This document shows positions 1 to 6,531 of a stretch of 14,461 bases of DNA, piece by piece. The stretch is from NCBI GenBank assembly GCA_964461295.1, contig CAYWTX010000354.1:1-14461 (forward strand), given 5' to 3'. This DNA comes from CAYWTX01 sp964461295. GTDB lineage: Bacteria; Planctomycetota; Phycisphaerae; SM23-33. The translations under genes were made by a program, and so were the position numbers. The notes under the pieces were generated by a model. It had not been told where the DNA came from. It saw only the letters and a list, made by a program, of their open reading frames with translations, and ran no database searches. Numbering within the stretch: position 1 is the first letter of the stretch; the number at the start of each line of letters is the position of its first letter.

Positions 1-63
1 CGCAGATGTTGCACATAGGGTACAGCGATCCGGCAGCGGCGGCAATGGAGAAGCGGCCAATGT

Positions 64-208
64 GGTAAGGGGACACTTCCGGGGGGCGCGCTTGTAGTAC
101 CGCCGTGAGGCGGGCTGTTTCCCGTCGCACGCGTGCGACGATTCCGCCTCACGGCGGGACTACGAACATGGAACGTCCCGCCTCTTCCTCCGGACGTGTC
201 CCCTTGCC
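64..208. repeat. nested palindromic repeat (BIME-like, GTAGT family)
   Basis: Three inverted repeats are nested around one centre. The outer arms (64-82 and 190-208) both read AAGGGGACAC-TCCGG on opposite strands and match at 17 of 19 positions. The middle arms (94-113 and 144-163) are GTAGTACCGCCGTGAGGCGG and its inverse, with one mismatch. The core is a perfect 16-bp palindrome, GTCGCACGCGTGCGAC, at 124-139. A GTAG tetranucleotide next to a palindrome is the classic mark of REP sequences handled by RAYT transposases, so this looks like two REPs in inverted orientation. Family assignment is inference; the palindromes are directly visible. Confidence 0.75.
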
Positions 209-220
209 TGACGGGTGAAA

Positions 221-250
221 GATCATTTTGCGCGCGCCCGCAAAATGGTC
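221..250. repeat. hairpin repeat, copy 1 of a pair
   Basis: A 30-nt hairpin: stem GATCATTTTGCG, loop CGCGCC, stem CGCAAAATGGTC. It pairs along its full length with one G-T wobble. The loop and inner stem are identical to the copy at 292-321, while the outer stem bases differ in both arms together. Confidence 0.65.
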
Positions 251-291
251 GGGAATGTACTGGACGCATGGATCGGAACGGGCTCTCACCG

Positions 292-321
292 GATCGGTTT
301 GCGCGCGCCCGCAAACTGATC
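292..321. repeat. hairpin repeat, copy 2 of a pair
   Basis: A 30-nt hairpin: stem GATCGGTTTGCG, loop CGCGCC, stem CGCAAACTGATC. It has the same length and loop as copy 1 at 221-250. It is further flanked by CTCAC on the left and GTGAG on the right, which can extend the stem across a two-base bulge. Confidence 0.65.
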
Positions 322-374
322 GTGAGCAGGAAGGGGGAACCGAACTGGGGCACGAAGTTCAAACGGAAACGGCC

Positions 375-401
375 GAGAACGAGAACGAGTACGAGAACGA
401 G
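375..401 (+). repeat. GAGAAC/GAGTAC hexamer microsatellite
   Basis: Four and a half tandem hexamers of the form GA-G-(A/T)AC. It is a simple repeat in noncoding DNA; no function is visible. Confidence 0.7.
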
Positions 402-425
402 CGGGGCGGGAGAGATCGCGTCCGA

Positions 426-531
426 GTAACGCGGACATTCCTGTCCGCGCTGGCGATCTGTCGCGTATGCGTAACGCGGTCCCGGCGGGACCGCGGGATC
501 CCGGGATCCCGGGCAGGAATGCCCGCGTTAC
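426..531. repeat. cluster of three GTAACG-tagged hairpins
   Basis: There are two direct copies and one inverted copy of a hairpin carrying the tag GTAACG. Copy 1 (426-449) has stem CGCGGACA/TGTCCGCG and loop TTCC. Copy 2 (471-495) has a perfect 9-bp stem CGCGGTCCC/GGGACCGCG and loop GGC. Copy 3 (510-531, opposite strand) has stem CGGGCA/TGCCCG with the same TTCC loop as copy 1. Copies 1 and 3 face each other and bracket copy 2 and a tandem GGGATCCC pair (495-510), which is the BIME arrangement. This is a REP-like family distinct from those at 64-208 and 7156-8052. Confidence 0.75.
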
Positions 532-547
532 TCCCGGTCGTCCTCGG

Positions 548-582
548 TTGTTGCCTTCGCCTGGCGGCGGTAGAATACCGCC
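548..582 (+). promoter_or_regulatory. hldE promoter with palindrome over the -10 box
   Basis: A sigma-70-like promoter: TTGTTG at 548-553, a 17-bp spacer, and TAGAAT at 571-576. A perfect inverted repeat, GGCGGTA-GAA-TACCGCC (566-582), overlaps the -10 element and could be an operator. The expected transcription start falls at about 583-586, so the hldE message would have almost no leader. Inferred from sequence match only. Confidence 0.55.
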
Positions 583-585
583 TCT

Positions 586-2061
586 ATGGACAGCCTGATC
601 AAACGGCTTGACGGTTTTGGCAGGGCGCGAATCGCCCTGGTGGGCGATTTCATCCTCGACCGCTACGTGCACGGGTACGTCGATCGCATCAGCCCCGAGG
701 CGCCCGTGCCCGTGCTGCACATCGTCAAGAAGGAAGCCCGCCTGGGCGGTGCCGGCAACGTCGCCTCCGGCGTGCTGGCCTTCGGCGGGTCGGTGTTCTG
801 CGCCGGCGTGGCCGGCAACGACGCCGAGGGCGACCAGCTCGCGGGCCTGCTCGCCGCGGCCGGGGCCGAGGCCGGCGGCATCGTCCGCCTCGCCGACCGC
901 CCCACCGCCGTCAAGACGCGGTTCGTCGGCCTGGCGCAGCACCGCCACGCCCAGCAGATGCTGCGTGCCGACGACGAAGACACGGCCCCGCTTCCCCCGG
1001 CCGTGCAGAGCACGTTGCGGGGCGCACTGCGGGCGCAGCTCGCCTCGTGCAAGTTGCTGGCCGTGGAGGACTACGACAAGGGCGTTCTGACCGACGCCAG
1101 CACGCCGGAGTTGATCGCCGACGCCCGAGCGGCCGGCTTGCCCGTCGTGGTGGACCCCTCCACGCACGTGAGCGACTACCGCCGCTACCGCGGCTGCACG
1201 ATTCTGACGCCCAACCGCTACGAGGCGACGCGGGGCAGCGGCATCGCGGTGAAGGACGACACGTCGTTGGAGGCGGCCGCGACGCGGCTGCTGGCGGCGG
1301 CCGAGGCGGAGGCGGTGCTGATCACGCTGGACAGGGAGGGGGCGTACCTGATGCGTCGAGGCCAGGGGGGCAAGCGGATTCCGCACGCACGCCCGCGGAC
1401 GGTGTACGAGGTGACCGGAGCGGGCGACGAATTCCTGGCCGTGCTGGCCGTGGCGATGGCCGAGGGGGCGAGCCTGGAAGACGCGGCGGCCTTGGCCAAC
1501 GTGGCCGGCGGGCTGGAGGTGGAACGGATAGGCTTCGTGCCGGTGACGCGGCAGGAGGCCCGCGACGAGTTGCTGCGGGTGATCGGGCTGCGCGGTTCGA
1601 AGGTGCTGGACCGCGCGAAGCTGGCCGCCGAGCTGGCTCGCCGGCGGGCGCTGGGACACGCCGTGGTGTTCACCAACGGCTGCTTCGATCTGCTGCACAT
1701 GGGACACGTGCGATACCTGCGGCAGGCCCGCGAGTTGGGCTCGTGCCTGGTGGTGGGCGTCAACAGCGACGACAGCGTGCGGCGGCTGAAGGGGCCGGCA
1801 CGCCCGGTGATCGGCCAGACCGAGCGGGCCGAGATGCTGGCCGCGCTGGAGTGCGTCGATTATGTGACGCTGTTCGACGAGGACACGCCCGAGGCGCTGC
1901 TGGCGCTGCTGCGGCCTGAGATTCTGGCCAAGGGCGGCAGCACGCCGGTGGTGGTGGGGCGCGAGATCGTCGAGGGCTACGGCGGCAAGGTGCTGACGCT
2001 GGAACTGGTGGAAGGCACGAGCACGACGAGGATCATCGATCGCATTCTGGGCGCGAAGTGA
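586..2061 (+). CDS. hldE: bifunctional D-glycero-beta-D-manno-heptose-7-phosphate kinase / heptose 1-phosphate adenylyltransferase HldE
   Basis: HldE phosphorylates heptose 7-phosphate at C1. After dephosphorylation by GmhB, it attaches AMP to give ADP-heptose for LPS inner core; it acts in the cytosol. The 491 residues hold both domains. The N-terminal PfkB/ribokinase kinase (about 1-330) shows GGAGN at 54-58, DPS at 190-192, TPN at 208-210 and GAGDEF at 278-283, with D281 as the expected catalytic base; the usual residue after that Asp is Thr. The C-terminal cytidylyltransferase-like domain (about 340-491) shows TNGCFDLLHMGH at 363-374 with its HxGH nucleotide-binding motif, GVNSDDSVRRLKG at 391-403, and STTRII near the end. 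The usual KGGDY stretch reads KGGST and looks slightly shortened. The ATG sits just downstream of a good -10 box with no Shine-Dalgarno, so translation may be leaderless. gmhB follows 255 bp downstream. Confidence 0.96.
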   Translation: MDSLIKRLDGFGRARIALVGDFILDRYVHGYVDRISPEAPVPVLHIVKKEARLGGAGNVASGVLAFGGSVFCAGVAGNDAEGDQLAGLLAAAGAEAGGIVRLADRPTAVKTRFVGLAQHRHAQQMLRADDEDTAPLPPAVQSTLRGALRAQLASCKLLAVEDYDKGVLTDASTPELIADARAAGLPVVVDPSTHVSDYRRYRGCTILTPNRYEATRGSGIAVKDDTSLEAAATRLLAAAEAEAVLITLDREGAYLMRRGQGGKRIPHARPRTVYEVTGAGDEFLAVLAVAMAEGASLEDAAALANVAGGLEVERIGFVPVTRQEARDELLRVIGLRGSKVLDRAKLAAELARRRALGHAVVFTNGCFDLLHMGHVRYLRQARELGSCLVVGVNSDDSVRRLKGPARPVIGQTERAEMLAALECVDYVTLFDEDTPEALLALLRPEILAKGGSTPVVVGREIVEGYGGKVLTLELVEGTSTTRIIDRILGAK

Positions 2062-2079
2062 AGCGGGTCCCGGAAGAGG

Positions 2080-2101
2080 CCTGCCCGCTTCAGCGGGCAG
2101 G
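2080..2101 (+). repeat. perfect hairpin after hldE
   Basis: Arms CCTGCCCGC and GCGGGCAGG (9 bp, no mismatch) around a TTCA loop, 19 bp after the hldE stop. There is no T-run behind it, so it is not a standard intrinsic terminator. It may be a REP-like element or help protect the transcript end. Confidence 0.5.
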
Positions 2102-2165
2102 TGTGAGGCTGCTTGCTGGAAGCTGACGGTTCGTGAAGGAATTGAAGGAGCAGTCTCCTCCCTCT

Positions 2166-2253
2166 TAGCCCCGCAGGGGCGTCGAGGATCTAGCCGGGGG
2201 CGTAAGCCCCCGGTATACAAGCAATTAGGCATAGAGCCCCGAAGGGGCGACAG
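2166..2253 (+). repeat. three AGCC-tagged hairpins between hldE and gmhB
   Basis: Three short hairpins follow each other. They are GCCCC-GCA-GGGGC (within 2166-2180), CCGGGGGC-GTAA-GCCCCCGG (within 2191-2213) and GCCCC-GAA-GGGGC (within 2235-2253). All are preceded by (T)AGCC or AG and lie in the same orientation. The first and third share their stem and differ in the loop. They resemble dispersed intergenic repeats I associate with planctomycete genomes, from memory. They fill most of the gap before gmhB and would form serial stem-loops if the two genes share a transcript. Confidence 0.6.
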
Positions 2254-2316
2254 AAGGCGTCCAGCGTGGGCAGACCCGAAAGAGCCAGTTCTTTCACAAC
2301 CTCTGAGAGCTTCGCC

Positions 2317-3363
2317 ATGAATAGAGCGGTCTTCCTGGATCGAGACAACACGGTGATCGAGGACCCGGGATACCTGAGCGACCCGGGCGCGGTGAAACTG
2401 CTGCCCGGCGTGGAACTGGCCCTGAAGTCCCTCGCCCAGGAAGGCTATAAGCTCGTCGTCGTCACCAACCAGTCGGGCATCGCCCGCGGCCTGTTCACCG
2501 AGGAGGCGCTCGAGAACGTGCACGCCGAGGTCCGCCGGCAACTTGCCGATCGGGCCGTGCACCTGGACGCGATCTACTACTGCCCGTTCCACCCCGAGGG
2601 CACCATCGAGCGGTACACGCGCGAGAGCGACCTGCGCAAGCCCCGGCCGGGGATGATCCTCCAGGGCGCCCGCGAGTTGGGGATCGACCTGTTCGAAAGT
2701 TGGATGGTGGGCGACGACGCCCGCGACGTCGAGGCGGGGCAGCGTGCCGGGTGCCGGACGATCCGCATCCGACCGCGGGGCGAGCATCGGCCGACGCCGG
2801 GCGAGGAGGATTCCGAGACAGCCCAGGCGGACTACACCGTGCGGAACCTCGTCGAGGCGGCCCGGACGGTCCTGCGGGCGCCGGCGCGGACGAGGCCGGC
2901 TGCGCCGTCGGAAGCCCAAGCCCAGGCCGGGCCCGACAGCGCCGCGGCGGTTGCGGACGGCAGCGTGGAAGACGTCGTACCGGCCGCGGACGTTGGCGCG
3001 GAGGACGTCGCGCCGGCGGAAGCCGCCCGGGGCGACGGCGACGGGGCGTTCGGCACGCCCCGACTCGGTGAGGACGCCCCGCGGGAGGCGCCTCCCGAAC
3101 AGCACGCCTGGGCCGACGGCGACGCCGAGATCGGCCGCGACCTCCTGCGGTACGTCCGCCAGATCGCCTGTTCGGAGCGGAGCGAGGATTTCTCTTTCAT
3201 CAAGCTCCTCGGGACGCTGGCGCAGGCGGCGGCATTCATCGGCCTGATCGTCGTGCTGGCGCACATCGTTCGCGAGCAGGACATGCAGGCGATCTCGTGG
3301 GGGGTGGCGACCGTGGTGGTGCAGTTGATCGCCCTGACGATGTTCACCATCCGCGGGCGGTAG
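2317..3363 (+). CDS. gmhB: D-glycero-D-manno-heptose 1,7-bisphosphate phosphatase (HAD family) with C-terminal membrane anchor
   Basis: GmhB removes the C7 phosphate from heptose 1,7-bisphosphate, the step between the two HldE reactions. Residues 1-185 are a HAD phosphatase: FLDRDNT with D8 and D10 (nucleophile and acid/base), VVVTNQSG at 47-54, RKPRPGM with K108, and GDDARD from 132. The zinc loop of classical GmhB (CxHH ... CxC) is degraded: C89 and H92 remain, but the CxC before RKP reads SDL. Residues about 186-275 are an Ala/Asp/Glu/Pro-rich linker. Two hydrophobic helices follow (about 297-318 and 327-345), so the protein is about twice the usual 180-190 residues and probably membrane-tethered. 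The ATG at 2317 is chosen because the HAD motif starts immediately and GAGAG lies 8 bp upstream. An in-frame GTG at 2266 would add 17 residues unlike the family. The gene follows hldE on the same strand and may be co-transcribed with it. Confidence 0.9.
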   Translation: MNRAVFLDRDNTVIEDPGYLSDPGAVKLLPGVELALKSLAQEGYKLVVVTNQSGIARGLFTEEALENVHAEVRRQLADRAVHLDAIYYCPFHPEGTIERYTRESDLRKPRPGMILQGARELGIDLFESWMVGDDARDVEAGQRAGCRTIRIRPRGEHRPTPGEEDSETAQADYTVRNLVEAARTVLRAPARTRPAAPSEAQAQAGPDSAAAVADGSVEDVVPAADVGAEDVAPAEAARGDGDGAFGTPRLGEDAPREAPPEQHAWADGDAEIGRDLLRYVRQIACSERSEDFSFIKLLGTLAQAAAFIGLIVVLAHIVREQDMQAISWGVATVVVQLIALTMFTIRGR

Positions 3364-3778
3364 GCGGAAAAGGCGGCGGGCGGCAGGCAATGCCATGGGG
3401 ATCGAGGCTTGAGGCGGGAGAGCGACCCCCCATGGCCCCGCCGATCGCCGCGTTCCCGCTCCTGCCTGCCGCGCTGCCGATCGGCCCGCCGCCGCGAACA
3501 CGCAACCGAATATCGCCATTCGCAAATCGACAATTCCTCCCTCCTCCATTTGCCCGCCCGGCCCCTGAATCCTATGTTCCCGTTGTCAGCGGCGCGGCGA
3601 ACTCCGCCGGCCGCGGGAACGGACATCGCGAGGCCCTTCGCCCGTGAGGCAAGGCCCTGGTTTGAGGCGGGCGCCGGCGAGCGTATCGCCGGGCGCGGAC
3701 ACTGGAGACGGCGGACGACCGCTCAAGCTTCCGCCGTCGGGTCGGCTCGAATCGCCAAGTGAGGCAGAGGAGAGGAAA
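3364..3778. other. gene-free gap between gmhB and the PEP-CTERM gene
   Basis: No credible gene is visible in these 415 bases. They hold nested inverted repeats: GCGGCAGGCA/TGCCTGCCGC (3380-3389 and 3463-3472) enclosing GCCATGGGG/CCCCATGGC around 3392-3436. There is a short AT-richer stretch around 3508-3552 and a hairpin GCGCCGGCGA/TCGCC-GGGCGC at 3671-3696 in the likely leader of the next gene. None of these matches a riboswitch class I know. I see no clear promoter. Confidence 0.55.
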
Positions 3779-4363
3779 ATGAAGCGCATCATCACCACGT
3801 CGCTGGCCGCAATGCTTGCCCTGGGGACTTCTTTCGCTTTCGGGGGCACCTACCGCCTGACGCCTTCGGATGCCGATCTCGGCGACCTGGACCACTACTA
3901 CGTGTACCGCTGGGGCGTGGTCACGCCCTGGGCGCAGAACGAGACGGTCGTCTCGGCCACGTTGAAGTTCGACGACCTCTACGACTGGACGAACGAAAGC
4001 AACCGCCTGTACATCCACCTGCTGGACACGCCCGCCCTGGGCATCGCCGTCACGTATGACAACCAGGGCGGCGGCGACAGCCTGGGCAACGAAGGCGTGA
4101 CCTTGACGACGTACAGCGATCTTCCCACCCGCGCCCAGGACCTCAGTTACAGCTTCACGCAAGCCCAGCTTGACTGGTTGAACCTGTTCGGCTCTGACGG
4201 CCGGTTCGGCGTGGGCTTCGATCCCGACTGCCACTTCTACAATTCCGGCGTCGCCCTGGAGCTGGTGACGGCGGGGTACGAAGTGCCCGAACCCGCCACG
4301 ATGGGCGTGCTCGCCCTGGGCGGCGGGCTGCTGATTCTCCGGCGGCGTCGCTCCAGGAAATAG
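3779..4363 (+). CDS. PEP-CTERM sorting domain-containing exported protein
   Basis: A 194-residue secreted protein of unknown specific role. Residues 1-22 form a signal peptide: MKR, then a hydrophobic core ending in SFAFG. The mature part is rich in aromatic and Asp/Asn residues and predicted beta strands. The C-terminus is a textbook PEP-CTERM tail: VPEPATMG at 169-176, a short hydrophobic helix, then RRRRSRK. In known systems this tail is recognised by exosortase and the protein is delivered to the surface or extracellular matrix. The ATG at 3779 is chosen over a longer upstream frame because it opens the signal peptide and is preceded by GAGGAGAGG. No exosortase is in this window. An intrinsic terminator follows 42 bp after the stop, so the gene is probably monocistronic. 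Confidence 0.88.
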   Translation: MKRIITTSLAAMLALGTSFAFGGTYRLTPSDADLGDLDHYYVYRWGVVTPWAQNETVVSATLKFDDLYDWTNESNRLYIHLLDTPALGIAVTYDNQGGGDSLGNEGVTLTTYSDLPTRAQDLSYSFTQAQLDWLNLFGSDGRFGVGFDPDCHFYNSGVALELVTAGYEVPEPATMGVLALGGGLLILRRRRSRK

Positions 4364-4405
4364 CCGACTTCCGGGCTTCTGACTGCTCCCCTTCCCTCTC
4401 GCGAT

Positions 4406-4438
4406 CGGGCGGCCCTCGATGGGCCGCCCGGTTTGTTG
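4406..4438 (+). terminator. intrinsic terminator after the PEP-CTERM gene
   Basis: A perfect 10-bp stem CGGGCGGCCC / GGGCCGCCCG with loop TCGAT, followed by GTTTGTTG. The stem is strong and the T-run is interrupted but adequate. It separates the PEP-CTERM gene from aspS. Confidence 0.82.
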
Positions 4439-4497
4439 CGCCTTCGGCGTTCCCGGGGGCCTCCACTCGCGGCCATGACCCTCCTGTCGCTTCGGCA

Positions 4498-4525
4498 TTG
4501 CCCCAACGCCGGCTTCTGGTACACT
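4498..4525 (+). promoter_or_regulatory. aspS promoter
   Basis: TTGCCC at 4498-4503, a 16-bp spacer, and TACACT at 4520-4525. This puts the start about 40 bases before the aspS ATG. It lies just after the previous terminator, as expected for a separate transcription unit. Sequence match only. Confidence 0.5.
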
Positions 4526-4571
4526 GCCGGTTTCCCTACCGGCCGCCCGGCGGCCATGTGAGAGCGAAACC

Positions 4572-6380
4572 ATGATCGGACCGTACCGCGACGACGTACT
4601 GAAGCGAACCCACAACTGCGGCGAGCTCCGCGCCGGCGACTGCGACAAGCACGTCCGCCTCTGCGGATGGGTCCGCAGCTACCGCGACCACGGCGGGGTC
4701 ATCTTCGTCGACCTGCGCGACCGCGAAGGCATTACCCAGGTCGTCTTCGACCTGCCCGAGAACGCCGACGAGGCCGGCAAGGCCCGCCACGACCTGGCCG
4801 ACTCGCTTCGCAACGAGTGGGTGATCTCCGTCGCCGGCAAGGTCCGCCCACGCGGCGCCGACCGCGTCAACCCCAAGCTCGCCACCGGCGAAGTCGAAGT
4901 CGCCGCCGACGACCTGGCCGTCCTCAACCGATCCGACGCCGTCCCCTTCTCCCCCGACGAGTACTCCTCCGTCTCCGAGGACCTCCGCCTCCAGTACCGC
5001 TACATCGACATCCGCCGGCCGGAGATGACCAAGGCCCTCCGCCTGCGTCACCAGATCGCCCGCACGATGCGGACGGTGCTCGACGACGCGGGGTTCATCG
5101 AGGTGGAGACGCCGTTCCTCACCAAGAGCACTCCCGAGGGCGCACGCGACTTCCTCGTGCCCGCCAGACTCAAGCCCGGCTCCTTCTACGCCCTGCCGCA
5201 AAGCCCGCAACTCTTCAAGCAGATCCTCATGGTCGCCGGCCTCGAACGCTACTACCAGATCGTCCGCTGCTTCCGCGACGAGGACCTGCGCGCCGACCGC
5301 CAACCCGAGTTCACCCAACTCGACCTGGAAATGTCCTTCGTCACCGAGCAGGACGTGATGGCCGTCGTCAACCGCGTCCTCGCCGAAGTCTGCAAAGTGG
5401 CCGGCAAGCCCTTCCCCGCCGCCGTGCCGCTCATGCCCTATTCCGAGGCGATGGGCCGCTACGGCAGCGACAAGCCCGACCTGCGATTCGGCATGGAGCT
5501 GGTGGACCTGACCGACCTGGCCGGACAGACCCAGTTCGGCGTGTTCACCGGGGCCGTGCAGTCCGGAGGGATCGTCAAGTGCATCCGCGTGCCCGGCGGC
5601 GGGCAGCTGCCCCGCAGCGCCACCGACGCCCTGGCTGAGTGGTCAAAGACGTTCGGCGCCAAGGGCCTAGCCGTCACGAAAGTGACCGGCCCGGCGGCGT
5701 TCGAGACGGGCATCGCGAAGTTCCTCGGCCCCGTCGGGGCCGAGCTGGTGAAGCGCACCGGCGCCGCCGCGGGCGACCTGCTATGCTTCGCGGCCGACAA
5801 GCCCGCCGTCGTCCATCGCGTGCTGGGCGAGCTGCGCTGCAAGATGGCCCGCGAGCGTGACATGATCGACCCCGAGCGGTTCGAGTGGCTGTGGGTGACC
5901 GATTTCCCGCTGGTGGAATGGAACGAGCAGGACAAACGGTGGGACAGCCTTCACCACCCGTTCACCTCGCCGGTCCCCGAAGACCTGCACCTGATGGACG
6001 CCAACCCCGCGGCCATCCGCAGCCGCGCGTACGACATCGTGTGCAACGGCATGGAGATCGGCGGCGGGTCGATCCGTATCCACCAGACGGACATCCAGAA
6101 ACGGGTGTTCTCGCTGATCGGCATCAGCGACGAGCAGGCGCTGTCGCGGTTCGGCTTCCTGTTGACGGCGCTGAGGCTGGGCGCCCCGCCGCACGGCGGG
6201 CTGGCGATCGGCCTGGACCGCCTGGCGATGATCATGACCGGCGGGACAAGCATCCGCGACGTGATCGCGTTCCCCAAGACGCAGAAGGGCACGTGCCCGC
6301 TGACCGACGCGCCCTCGACGGTCGACGACCGCCAGCTTGCCGAACTGGACCTCAAGGTGATCGCTCCGCCCAAAACGTAG
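4572..6380 (+). CDS. aspS: aspartyl-tRNA synthetase, possibly non-discriminating (Asp/Asn)
   Basis: AspRS charges tRNA-Asp with aspartate in the cytosol. The 602 residues match the bacterial type in length and order. An OB-fold anticodon-binding domain comes first (about 15-125). The class II core follows, with motif 2 RCFRDEDLRADRQPEF from about 232. Then come the bacterial GAD insertion (about 310-435) and motif 3 GLAIGLDR near 543-550. The anticodon-domain segment reads YRDHGGVIF (H40, G41), where discriminating enzymes such as E. coli AspRS have RRDLGSLIF. A His here is known from AspRS that also charges tRNA-Asn, feeding GatCAB amidation. That points to a non-discriminating enzyme but needs genome context. 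The start codon has only a weak purine stretch before it. The gene is convergent with mntP across 151 bp, where I see no clear terminator. Confidence 0.96.
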   Translation: MIGPYRDDVLKRTHNCGELRAGDCDKHVRLCGWVRSYRDHGGVIFVDLRDREGITQVVFDLPENADEAGKARHDLADSLRNEWVISVAGKVRPRGADRVNPKLATGEVEVAADDLAVLNRSDAVPFSPDEYSSVSEDLRLQYRYIDIRRPEMTKALRLRHQIARTMRTVLDDAGFIEVETPFLTKSTPEGARDFLVPARLKPGSFYALPQSPQLFKQILMVAGLERYYQIVRCFRDEDLRADRQPEFTQLDLEMSFVTEQDVMAVVNRVLAEVCKVAGKPFPAAVPLMPYSEAMGRYGSDKPDLRFGMELVDLTDLAGQTQFGVFTGAVQSGGIVKCIRVPGGGQLPRSATDALAEWSKTFGAKGLAVTKVTGPAAFETGIAKFLGPVGAELVKRTGAAAGDLLCFAADKPAVVHRVLGELRCKMARERDMIDPERFEWLWVTDFPLVEWNEQDKRWDSLHHPFTSPVPEDLHLMDANPAAIRSRAYDIVCNGMEIGGGSIRIHQTDIQKRVFSLIGISDEQALSRFGFLLTALRLGAPPHGGLAIGLDRLAMIMTGGTSIRDVIAFPKTQKGTCPLTDAPSTVDDRQLAELDLKVIAPPKT

Positions 6381-6531
6381 CGGCGCCACCACACAGGCCA
6401 GGAGCCGGAAAAGAAGATGCAGCAAGGATGAACACCGAACCCCACAGGTAAGACGATGGCTCTCCTCGTCATAGGCTCCTATCTGCGCTCCTCTGTGTTC
6501 CTCCTTCCTGCTTCTTCTCGTCTTCGCGCTG

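Larger units (their letters stand above)
1..585. other. gene-free, repeat-rich region upstream of hldE
   Basis: I find no convincing gene in these 585 bases. Open frames exist on both strands, but their translations are Arg/Ala/Gly/Pro-rich and resemble no family. The region is packed with palindromic repeats, listed separately: a nested inverted repeat, a pair of look-alike hairpins, a hexamer microsatellite and a cluster of three GTAACG hairpins. It ends in the hldE promoter. Bases 1-63 carry no feature I can name. An ATG on the minus strand at 13-15 could open a gene running out of the window, but only about four codons are visible. Confidence 0.7.

Noticed and set aside
1..15. Start of a minus-strand gene (ATG TGC AAC ATC TGC)
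   Set aside because: Only about four codons are in the window and no RBS is visible, so it cannot be supported.
286..3549. A very long minus-strand open frame (over 1000 codons) opposite hldE and gmhB
   Set aside because: It is antisense to two clearly recognised genes. Its translation is His/Arg/Pro/Ala-rich with no domain, a normal by-product of GC-rich codon use.
3644..3778. A longer N-terminus for the PEP-CTERM protein
   Set aside because: The extra 45 residues would bury the signal peptide, and the strong RBS lies directly before 3779.
3640..3778. A riboswitch (for example cyclic di-GMP) in the PEP-CTERM leader
   Set aside because: A GC hairpin is present, but the conserved unpaired motifs of the class are absent.
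6381..6531. A terminator or small gene between aspS and mntP
   Set aside because: I see no stable stem with a T-run and no credible short frame; only pyrimidine-rich sequence and scattered CTGTG-type words.
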